Part shown: positions 55,640 to 64,000 of the stretch, piece by piece
How positions within the stretch are numbered: position 1 is the stretch's first letter
How the letters are laid out: each line of letters opens with the position of its first letter
Assembly: GCA_009829735.1 (NCBI GenBank)
Contig: CM020619.1
Span: 17,551,816-17,615,815, forward strand
Direction: 5' to 3'
Source: Pyropia yezoensis
Lineage: Eukaryota > Rhodophyta > Bangiophyceae > Bangiales > Bangiaceae
DNA length: 64,000 nucleotides
Notes under the pieces: generated by a model
Told to the model about the DNA's origin: nothing
Database searches by the model: none
What the model saw: the letters and a program-made list of their open reading frames with translations, nothing else
Program-made: the position numbers and the translations under genes

Positions 55640-55846
55640 CCGCTGGTGTGCCCATGCGACGGGTGCACCTTTGCCACCCGCCGGCGGTCCCAGCTGACGC
55701 GCCACCACAACCGGGTGCACCTGCGGCTCAAGCCGCACGCGTGTGGGGTGTGTGGCCGGTGGTTTGCGTCCCGGTCCGACCGGAAGAAGCACGGGGAGGC
55801 CCACCACGGGGGGCGGGGGGGGACGACCACCCCACGGGGGCGCTGA
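54281..55846 (+). CDS. Low-complexity protein with two C2H2 zinc fingers (paralogue)
   Basis: Paralogue of the duplicated zinc-finger gene. From the ATG at 54281 (MGYPYHPSFTLHEG) the product is 521 residues: an N-terminal part with normal sequence, Ala/Pro/Gly/Ser runs, a His run (HHHHAHP) and, at about residues 455-505, two zinc fingers reading CPCDGCTFATRRRSQLTRHH and CGVCGRWFASRSDRKKHGEA. The linker RVHLRLKPHA between the fingers is nearly identical to that in 1989-5351, so the pair acts as one unit. Only about 20 residues follow the fingers, against about 215 in the paralogue. The frame is open 60 codons upstream to 54101, but that part is Pro/Ser-rich and collides with the divergent gene. 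Likely a nuclear DNA-binding protein. Confidence 0.78.
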
Positions 55847-57103
55847 CGGCGGCCCCGACGGCCGCCTGTCGGGCGTGCGGTGACGCGGCCCGCGCCGCGG
55901 GGGGACGCGCGTGGCGATTCTTCCCCCTCCCCCCATCCCCCCCCCCGCGGCCGCTAGGGCGGCGGCGAAGTAAACGAAAACGCCACCGCCGCCGCTGGCG
56001 CGTCCCCTCACCCTGTCTGTGCGTGCACATCCTACCCCACAGCACCCGCCGCAACGAAGCCGTTAGTCGCCGCCCCCCCTCCCTCACCGCTCTGCCAACC
56101 CCCAACCCCCCTTCACACAAAGCCGCTGCCGCCGTGGCGGCCACTACGTGCGATCCCCCCATTCCATTTCCCCCTTCCCCCCCCCCCCCCCCCCGAGGCG
56201 TTTCAAATACAGTGACGGAGAGGGAGGGCAGCGAGTCGATCGGTGGCGGTAATGGGCGGCCGTCGCGACCGCCGCGCTGCGCACCCACTTGACGCGTGCT
56301 GGGGCGAGCGGCGGCGGCGGCGGCGGGCAAAATCCCCCCCGCCTACTTCGGCGCGTGCGCTGCCACGACGGCAGAGGCACCGTGAGGGTCCCTGCCGGCG
56401 TCGCCGCGTGGGGGGCGCGGGAGGAGGCCGCCCGCCCCCAGGGGGGGGTGGGGATGGTGGACAAGGAGGCCGCCGAAGGGAGGTCTGGGAAGCGGATGCG
56501 GCTCAAGGGGGACGGGATGGGAGAGGGCTCGCCGCCGCGCTCGCCGCCGCCGCCGCCGCCGCCAATGGAGAGAACCCATTGTGGACGCAAGGGTGACAGA
56601 GAGTGGCCGGCAGGGGGAGGGGGTGGTGCCCGCGGGGGGGGGGGGGGGGGGCACCCACGGGACAGCATGGTGCGGGTGGAGAATGGGGGCAGTGAGTGGG
56701 TGGATGGGGGGGGTGGGCGGGGGAAGGCGCAGCCGTTGGGCCTGCAGCGGGTGACGTGCGTTGGCGCCTGCGCGGGGGCGGCGGTGGGGCGACCCCTCGC
56801 TGGGACGCTGACCCCGCCGTCGCCGGCCGGCGGCGGCGGGGGCGGTCGCGTCTGCTCGCGGCCAGACCTGACCGGCGGGCGTGGCGCCCCTCCCCCGGCT
56901 GCCCCCCCCCCCGCCGCTCGCCCCTGTGGCGGCCGGTGCCTCCCCCGCGGCGTGACCATGGTGGTGTGTCCTCTGTAAGGCCATCCTTTCTCATGACGCC
57001 ACCCTTGACCTTGTCTCTCTCTTCTCTTTTTTTTCTTTTTTTCCTTTTTTTCCTTCTTTTTTTTTGGATCCACCGTCCCCTTATCCCCACCTCCTCTCCC
57101 CCC
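55847..57103. other. Spacer without a recognised gene
   Basis: C-rich after the zinc-finger gene, G-rich runs around 56420-56690, then a long T-rich tract (57026-57066) just before the next possible start at 57104. The tract could be part of a promoter, or a polypyrimidine tract if an intron ends nearby. Confidence 0.4.
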
Positions 57104-58938
57104 ATGTCTGCCAGCCACCCCACCGCCGCCGTCACCCGCCCTCCCGCCCCGCCGTCTGACCCTCAGGTGCGGTCGGGGAACAGCCGACGCCGTCCCGCCC
57201 GCCCGGTGGCACCCGGCGTTGAGACCACGCGCCGCGCTGCCACCCGCCCCCCCCCCGCCCCCCCCCCCCAACAAACCACCACCATCACCGCCATTACCAC
57301 CCACCCCCCGCCACTCGCGCCCCCATCACCACCCCTTTCCCTCCCGCCACAACCGCTGCTGCTGCTGCCGCCGCTGTCGCCGCTGCCGCCGCTGCCGCCG
57401 CCGTCGCCGCCGCCGCCGTCGCTGCCACGTCCCCCAGCAGCGGCCGTTTCGCGGTGCCGACGGGCGGGTCGCATGGACCCCCCATTGGCACCATCGATAC
57501 GGAACAAGGGGCACCCGGTGGGGGGTGGGTGCCGCCGCCGCTCGTCCGCCCGCTGGTGGTCCCCGACGGCCGCCGCCACGAAGCGATACTGGGGGGTGGG
57601 CTTTGGGGAGGGTGAGGGGTGCGGCGCGCGGCTCGGCCCCTCTCTATGTCCCCTCCTCCTCCGTCACCCCTCATGTGGGTGCGCCTACGTCGGTGGTGCG
57701 GGTGGTGGTGGTGGTGGTGGTGCTGCTGCTGCTGCCCCAGCCGTTCCCCCCTTTGACAGTGGCGGGGACACCACCCACCCCTCTGCGTTGCGGGTTCGCC
57801 CGCCCACACCGCCCGCCGTCCGTCCCGCGCGGGCGCGGTGGCGGTGCTCTCTGCTCTGCTGGTTCGCAGCCGCCGCGGGAGCAGACGGGCCGCCCGCACC
57901 GCTCTTGGGAAGCGGTCGCCAGTGGAGGCGGCATCGGTGGCAACGTCACCGGCCGCAGTCGCGGTGGTGGCGGTGGCGGTGGTGGCTTGTGTCTTGTTTT
58001 TGTGGGGTAAGGTCAGGGGTCACGGACGCTGGCCTTAGTGGGTGGCTTGCCCGCCGTGATTCTCGCCTGGACTGGCTTGTCCTTGACCTTGATCTATGGG
58101 AGTGGTGGGACTGGGGCACGGTGTGCCCAGTCCCCACCAGGCTACCTGTCCCCCTCGAGGGGATACGAGAGGTGCGCGTGGGAGGGAACCGCCGGCCGTC
58201 CGCGGCAGGCACGTTCGTTTTGCCCTCGCGCCCTGCCCACCGTCCCGGCTTCGCCCTTGGCGCTGTCTGGGACGCGCGCCTGTATCCTTTTTCTCTTTTT
58301 TTCTTTGCTTGCCTCCGCCTGCGGATTGCACACTGTGTACCCTCCTTCGTGTGGCGCGGGCACTTTCCCGCGCCCCGGCGCCTGCCGTGTTGCCAGTGGC
58401 GACCTTTGGACCCACCGGCCCGCAGGACCTGCATTCAATGTATCAACTGGCACACTCGCGTCCGAGGCAAGAAGGCAACTACCAGCGGCGGCGACGGCAG
58501 AGGCCGACGGCGGCAGCGGCGGCAGGCCCGTCGCAGCCACCACCGGCTGTAGTGGGGAGAGGGCATGCGTGGCGCCACCCCCGGTGGGTGGGGTCGTGCC
58601 GCTGTTGTCCCCTGCTCCCATCCTCACGTCCACTTCGTGGAGCGCGCGGCGGGTGGGTGGGCGGGGAGGGGGGGGGGGACGGGTACATGGGATGACGACG
58701 GTGGCCATGCACACAAGGCACACAGAGGCGCCCCCGTTCGACGTCGTCCTTGTGGGTGGCGAGAGGCGGCGGTTGCGGCGGTGGTGGCGGCGGCGGTGGC
58801 GGCGGCGGCGAGACGCCCTTCTGGGCGCGGGCTGCTGTGCCGGCAGTTTTGAGCGGGGCTGCCGACACGGCGGCAGAGGCTGCCACCGACGACCACGACA
58901 GCGTGGGCATGTCGGGGGCAAAGACGCACCGCCGGTGA
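57104..58938 (+). CDS. Hypothetical multi-exon gene
   Basis: Not recognised. The ATG at 57104 opens MSASHPTAAVTRPPAPPSDP. Natural-looking blocks follow in shifting frames: SPSSGRFAVPTGGSHGPPIG and VRPLVVPDGRRHEAILGGG (57430-57600), GPAFNVSTGTLASEARRQLP and CVAPPPVGGVVPLLSPAPIL (58410-58640), and ETPFWARAAVPAVLSGAADT with DDHDSVGMSGAKTHRR and a stop at 58936. Possible GT donors follow the first and second blocks. Composition and low stop density suggest exons, but no domain is visible and the joins are not proven. The opposite strand is also open here. Confidence 0.3.
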
Positions 58939-60453
58939 TTGCCCGCCGCACCCCCCCCCCCTCTGCGGTGGAGGTGGCCGTAACGGTTGGGAAGGGGGTA
59001 GAAGGGGGGAGTGCTGGCGGCGGAGGGGTCAGCGATGTACGGTTTCGAAGCTGGTCTGGCGGAGCGCGGCGAGGGGGGGGAAGGGGGGACTCTTTTTGGC
59101 CGGATCGGGTGGCTGCCGCCGTCTGCCAGCCACTGGCACGGCGAGCCCGTTGGGCGTTTGCGGCAGTCCCCCGCTGTGGACCCCCCGGGGACGCGGGACC
59201 CCGCCCTCCCCGTGGAGTTTCTGTAGCGGCGGTGGTTTGGGAAGAAGCGCGGTGGGGTGGCAGCTCACAGCGGGGGGGGGGGGGGGGGGGAGGGCGGACG
59301 TGCGGTTGAGGCTGGGACCTTGGAGCCCGCGTGCACAACTTGCCTGCGTGCGGCGCGGGGCCACGGGGCCTCTCTTGTCCCTCGCTCTCGCCCTCGCCCT
59401 GTTCGTGGACGTCTCATGCGCCGGAGCCAACGGGGCCTTATACATAAATGATGGAATGAGCGGTGGCTAGGGCGGTAGGGATGGCAGCGGCACAACCTGT
59501 ACCGGCATTGGCCTGCGCAACAGCACCACGTTTGGAAACGAGATAGCAAGGAAGAGCAATATATAGCGTCCCCGCTCTCTTCTTGCTCCATTTCTCATGT
59601 CACGCAGTCGCAAGGGCTTGACGCGAGGGGGAGGGCGGGGGAGCACAGGGGCATCCCCCTTCCCTCTCCACTCCCCCATGCCTCGTCCACCAGTACGCAC
59701 GTGCCGTTGCGTCTGTTCAGGATCTGTGGTAGCTGGTTAGAGGGCCATGCGGCAGTGCACCTCAAACAAGGTGTGCTTCGGAGGGCACCCCCCTCCCGCG
59801 GCTGCTGGTACCACCGTGGGCGACGCGTGACGTGGGCAGCAGGACCGGGTGAACGGAATGTAAGGGTACATTCAGGAATGTATACTGTACATACAGTTCT
59901 GTTCCAGAAATTAATAGGTATCCACGTTGTGCCTTTGTGGCACAGGTACTGTTTACCGCACCTCTTGTGTACTGAAATCCCAGCTACCAGCAAGATTCAC
60001 AAATCGGAAACAAATAGCTATTTTGGTTTAGACTCAGACTGCGCTCTGTCCAGTCCATCCCAACTGTCTGTAGCCCTGTTGGTCGCCGGTGAGGAGAGCG
60101 GCCCCAATCAAACCATGCTGGCCCCACGGGGGGGGAAGGGGAGGGGGGGGGCGCAAGAAAGTAAAGACAAGGGAACACATCATCAAGAAACCGGCCCCGG
60201 CACACGACCCTTTATACCTAGCGAACAGGCACAGGCTGCACTCGACCACACTTGCCTGAGTGCTGTGCACAGGTTCCATCGCGCACAGCACGTTGCGATT
60301 GATTCCATCCATCCATTCCGGTCGGTGGACTGCGTTCGTTACGATCCACTGGCCGGCGGGCGAAACCGAGGCGCTCCCCGCCGGCACCTAACTCCCTAAC
60401 TCGGGTGGGCGCCGCACGACGGGCGGCCGCTTGCCACTTGTCCTGCTGTTATA
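58939..60453. other. Stretch without a recognised gene
   Basis: GC-rich up to about 59440, then mixed. Short hairpins occur near 59860 (GAATGTA / TACATTC) and 59878-59900 (TGTATACTGTACATACA). No open frame has recognisable motifs. Confidence 0.4.
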
Positions 60454-60568
60454 GTGCGTTCCGTAAAAAGTGGACGTGAGCGTGTCGTGATCATGTCCAA
60501 TATCGGCCACTGGACCAATCAAACCCGCACTGCACGACCTGTGCACGTCCACTTTTTACGGGACGCAC
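60454..60568. mobile_element. 115-bp MITE with GTGCGTCCCGTAAAAAGTGG termini
   Basis: The left end starts GTGCGTTCCGTAAAAAGTGG and the right end, reversed, GTGCGTCCCGTAAAAAGTGG, so the inverted repeat is about 24 bp with one mismatch. ATAG occurs at both edges (60451-60454 and 60570-60573) and may be part of the target duplication. The interior shares TATCGGCCACTGGACCAAT with the copies at 13835 and 33020. Confidence 0.85.
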
Positions 60569-60845
60569 CATAGAGGCGCGCGCGCGCGGAGATGCGCCAC
60601 CTCCTCGTCGGGCGGGGGCGGGGTTGTGGCAAACAGTCCCACTGGGGTGCTACATTCATTAAAAGAAAGACTATCCACGTGTCCAATCGAATCGTGTCAG
60701 AGCCTGCACGGCCGGTGCATCTCGTTATCACGTGATAATGATGCAAATGAGGGCAAATGTGGGTGGGCTACAACCAATCGAAGGCGGTTTTTGTCTCCAC
60801 GCCTGTCGATTTGAGCGACAATCAGTGACGAGGCGGAACGGCCCA

Positions 60846-61494
60846 GCGCAGCAATGCTTATCCCCTGTCAAGATACAAGCCCGATTTTGGCCAGATCTCT
60901 TGCTTCGTTGTGCAAATTCTTGCTCTGCTCGAGCACGAAAATGAACGGCTCGAGCAGAACTTTGCTTTTCTGATCGAGGGGATGGGCTGAGGCCAAAGAA
61001 TCTCCCCCAGGATGACCGATACGACGGCCGCTGTCGGTGTTCTGTCAACCAATGACAACAGCGGTGGCGCTGCTGTTTGCTGGACGGAGCGTTCCATTGG
61101 TCAGAATTCACGTTGTAGATGTCGAGCAAGGCGGAGAGATTCTTCCGTGCAGATCCTCGAAAGCTGTCGTCGCGCAGGTTTTTGCTTAACCAGTGCGAGA
61201 GATTGCGCGATTTTTAAACGCGTTTGTTTAAACATTGCTCCCAAGCGTAGCGATGGTCGGTCGCTTCTTTGCGCTTCACGAGAGTGCTCTCCTGCCCCGA
61301 GCGCTTCCGGTCATATCAAGGGAGGTGGCGACCACCAATCGCCCGAGCTGTTATGGGCAGAAAGCAAGAAACGGGGGTAAAAGCGGTGTCTATGATGCCT
61401 TGAGGGGGGGAAGATGCAGGTTTTATGCAGGTTTTTGCTCGAGAATTTCCCAAAAAAGCAAGAAATGTTTGACAGGCGATAAGCAGTGCTGCGC
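60846..61494. mobile_element. 649-bp TIR element, AT-richer than surroundings
   Basis: The left end starts GCGCAGCAATGCTTATCCCC and the right end, reversed, GCGCAGCACTGCTTATCGCC; the match is 24 of 26. Partial inverted similarity continues inward (TCTTGCTT motif). Inside is a hairpin with stem TCTGCTCGAG / CTCGAGCAGA (about 60927-60961). No transposase-like frame. A non-autonomous DNA transposon is likely; target duplications were not identified. Confidence 0.6.
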
Positions 61495-62436
61495 AGTCGA
61501 GAAAGACACGGCGTGCTTCGACGCCGCGCTCTCTCGTGGCTGCAGAATAATTTAAATCGAACCCATGTGTTACAAAGTTGCCGAAGACGTCGTGGGTTCG
61601 TTGTGGCTTTGTCACTTGTGGCATAAATATGTCGAATTTGTAACATATGACAATCCCATGACCCGAGTTTCCGAAGCTCTCTAATGGGTGCACTCTGGTG
61701 TGGAGTGCGAACCGCGCGGGATATGAATCAGATTTTGGGCACAAGCAAGGCAGGCAGGCCGCTTCTTCGCCCACCTCCCCGCGCGGCGTGGCCCGGCCAC
61801 CGCGGTGCTGCCGTGTCCATTCGCACGACCAGCCACGTCGTGGGCGCGGCGGCCCGAGGCAGGGCAAGAGCCGCGTGGTCTGCAGAGGGGGGAAGGGGCG
61901 GGGGGCGGTGAGGGTTTTCTTTTTGCTCTTTTTTTTTGCCTTTTTTTCCCCCGCGCGCGCTGGGTGACGGCAGAGCCGTGGGGCCAGTCACCGCCGCGCG
62001 ATCCCCGGCGCCACCCACCGCCACCGCCCGCCTCCTTCGCCCCCCCCTGCTACACCCCCCCGCTCGCACCGCTCGCGGGCGTGGGGGCTAGCGTCGACGC
62101 ACACGCGCTGGGGTGTCTGCTGCTGCTGGGGGCCAGACGGTGCGGCGGGGGTCTCTCCGGTTGTGGATTTTTTGTGGTTTTTTTTGGGGGGGGGTGTTGC
62201 CGGTTAGAGGCCGTTGTTGGTTTGTGGGGGTGGAGGGTGTTGAGTGGGGCGTAGGGAGTGTAGGTCCCTGCCGTTGCCGCCCGTTGGCCGCAGTCGTCTT
62301 TGGTGCTGCACGCTCTTCCCCCGCTTCTGGGCATTGGCCGCGCGGCTTGTGAACGGCTCTGCGGTTGCGGACGACCGGCACAGATCCGGCCTACATCTTC
62401 CCCCCCTCGTTCTTTCCCTATTTTTTTTCGACCGCC
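61495..62436. other. Upstream region of exportin-7
   Basis: Changes from AT-rich (61500-61680) to GC-rich. A T-rich stretch at about 61913-61960 followed by GGCAG resembles a 3' splice site, and GT-rich sequence (62170-62260) follows. Possibly a 5' UTR with an intron; no protein recognised. Confidence 0.35.
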
Positions 62437-64000
62437 ATGGCCGCCGTGTCGGGCGGTGGCGCCGCCGGCGTTGGCGGCGGCGGCGGCGGCGCGTCGCCTG
62501 GCGCGGCGCCCGACGGCCTCGGCGGCGGCCCCGACGGGCTGGCCCGTGTGGAGCGCCTGTGCCAGCAGCTTTACCAGGGCACCGACCCGGCGTCGCGGGC
62601 CGAGGCAGAGGCAACGCTCCTGCCGCTCGCGTCGTCCCCGCGGTTTGTGTCTGAGTGCCTGTGGATACTGGACAACTCAAGTGTACGTCCCTGGAGGGGG
62701 CTGGTGGGGGCGCGCTGGGGGGGAAGGGTGGAGTGGGGCTGGTGTGGTGTGTGTGGAGGGAAGGGGGGTGCGCGGTGGTGGGGATGGGGGTGAGGGGGGA
62801 CAGGGGGGGTGGCCATGGGGGGGAAGCTGTTGGTGTTGGCCGTGCCTGGCCAGTCCTTCGGAGGGCCGTCGTAGAGGTGTAGAGGTCGCACTGGCGAGGC
62901 CATCCACATTGAGGGATGGGAGCCGAGGCATCATGGGGAAGGCGATTGTGCCAGCCGGGCTAGGGGTGTAGGTGACCTGTGCTCCGTGTCGGCTGGACGG
63001 AAGCGGCGGTGGGGCGTGTCACCGTCGTATGAGTACATGGCATGGGACTGACAAGACTATCTACGGGGAAGGTCGTTGTTTGCTGGGGAATCGTTGTGGG
63101 TATACTGTTTTTTTTGTTCGTTTGGCGCGTGTGCCTGTGTTTGTGTGCTTGGTGGGCTGGCGTTGGCGGTGCTACAGGACCCGTACGCCCAAAAGCTGGC
63201 CTCGTGGACACTCATCCAGATTGTCACACAGCACTGGGCGCAGCTGTCGACGCCGTCCCCATTAGAGGTAGGTTGCACCGGCCATGTGCCCTCTCGGCCC
63301 GGGCGGCTGCCATGACCTCGCCGCGCGCCTCTCCTTCATCGTGTGCGCGGCACACTCCTGCCCGCGTGTTGGTCATTGCCCGGGTGGGGGGGGGCATGAG
63401 CGTGCGCTCACCCGCCAGTGTGCTTATTCGTGGTTGCGCATTGCTGTTGCGGTGCCTGATTCTTGGTGCGACTCGAAAGGGATGTGTATTCGTGGCCTTG
63501 GCACTCTGGACATGTACCTGACTGTCGTGCTGCTCATGATGTGGGCTTGTCTTCTCTTTTGTCCTGCACACCTGCTGGCTCGGACGCGTCCACATGCCAC
63601 ACTCTGTCTGCTTCCTTTGTCTTTTTCTGTCGCGTTTCCGCGCCCGTCCGGCCATTGGTGTTGGTGGACGTGTAGTTGCGAAACTATATCTTGCGGTACC
63701 TGGCCAAATGCGGCCCCTCTCTGGCCTCTTTTGTTCTGATCGAGCTCAGCACTCTGCTTGCTCGCCTGACCAAGCTGGGGTGGACCACGGAGCCCGCCAA
63801 CCGGACGATTGTGGACGATGTGTCCAGCTTTCTCGACGCGTCAGAAGCGCACTGTGCGATTGGCTTGGCTCTTCTTTCCCGTCTGGTGGCCGAGATGAAC
63901 ACGTCTGCGTCGCTCGCGTCTGCGGCGGCTGCCCGGCGGTCGTTGACACACGCGCAGCACCGCAAGGTGGCCAGCTCCTTTCGGGATGCTGTGCTGCTGC
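62437..64000 (+). CDS. XPO7: Exportin-7 (RanBP16-type importin-beta family), N-terminal part
   Basis: Ran-dependent nuclear transport receptor. Three exons are visible: 62437-62682 (82 codons, Gly/Ala-rich leader, then LARVERLCQQLYQGTDPASR and CLWILDNSS), 63178-63267 (DPYAQKLASWTLIQIVTQHW) and 63676 to the window end (LRNYILRYLAKCGPSLASFV, then LARLTKLGW, DDVSSFLDASEAHCAIGLAL and HRKVASSFRDAVLL). Introns are GTACGT...ACAG and GTAGGT...GTAG, both phase 0. Order and spacing match the first 190 residues of animal exportin-7, including the ITKLGW and HRKIASSFRD blocks. The gene continues beyond the window. Confidence 0.93.

Noticed and set aside
1-64000. LTR retroelements, Polintons or other virus-like elements
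   Set aside because: No long direct terminal repeats and no reverse transcriptase, integrase or capsid motif seen in any frame. The repeats found are short TIR DNA elements.
1-64000. CRISPR arrays, bacterial operons, Shine-Dalgarno sites
   Set aside because: GT-AG introns, tRNA structure and gene content are eukaryotic nuclear; short tandem repeats here lack spacer regularity.

Overview
The window is 64 kb of very GC-rich eukaryotic nuclear DNA. The genes it carries are a bifunctional RibBA with a targeting-type N-terminus, ALG12, an exosome RNase PH-like subunit, exportin-7, an archaeal-type phosphoglycerate mutase and a Tda3-like flavoprotein. They have few GT-AG introns, long Ala/Gly/Pro/Arg runs, and two nuclear tRNA genes whose D-loops carry extra sequence. 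Together these fit a red alga, most likely a bangiophyte such as Porphyra/Pyropia; that assignment is inference. Shadow ORFs run for hundreds of codons on both strands, so ORF length proves little here. I kept genes with recognisable motifs, splice sites or natural composition.

Layout. Bases 1-16463 are repeated almost exactly at 19217-35648. The two copies are separated by a 500-N gap (16464-16963) and about 2.2 kb of unique sequence. Each copy carries, in order: an arm or arms of a 200-bp inverted-repeat transposon, a minus-strand C2H2 zinc-finger gene, several kilobases with no gene I recognise, a decayed collagen-like tract, two short TIR elements, a tRNA-Asp with a 20-nt D-loop insertion, and the start of a 2,3-bisphosphoglycerate-independent phosphoglycerate mutase gene. 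That gene is cut by the gap in copy 1 and runs on in copy 2. The differences I saw between copies are nearly all one-base changes in homopolymer runs, so the repeat is either an assembly duplication or extremely recent.

From 35.9 to 49 kb is a compact housekeeping block: a Tda3-like FAD oxidoreductase (+), RibBA (+), ALG12 (-, 2 exons), a RING-H2 ubiquitin ligase (+), RRP43/EXOSC8 (-, 2 exons) and a tRNA-Arg (-) with a D-loop insertion. From 49.4 to 59 kb are less certain genes: a small protein with a NUMOD1-like helix-turn-helix, the C-terminal part of an AGC kinase, a second C2H2 zinc-finger gene related to the duplicated one, and a multi-exon gene I cannot name. From 59 to 62.4 kb the DNA is AT-richer and holds two TIR elements. 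The window ends inside exon 3 of exportin-7.

No operon-like logic is expected or seen. The genes belong to separate core pathways: riboflavin synthesis, glycolysis, N-glycan assembly, RNA decay, nuclear transport and ubiquitination. Several reading frames (phosphoglycerate mutase, RING, RRP43, zinc finger) change frame exactly at long G or C runs, which points to homopolymer-length errors in the assembly.
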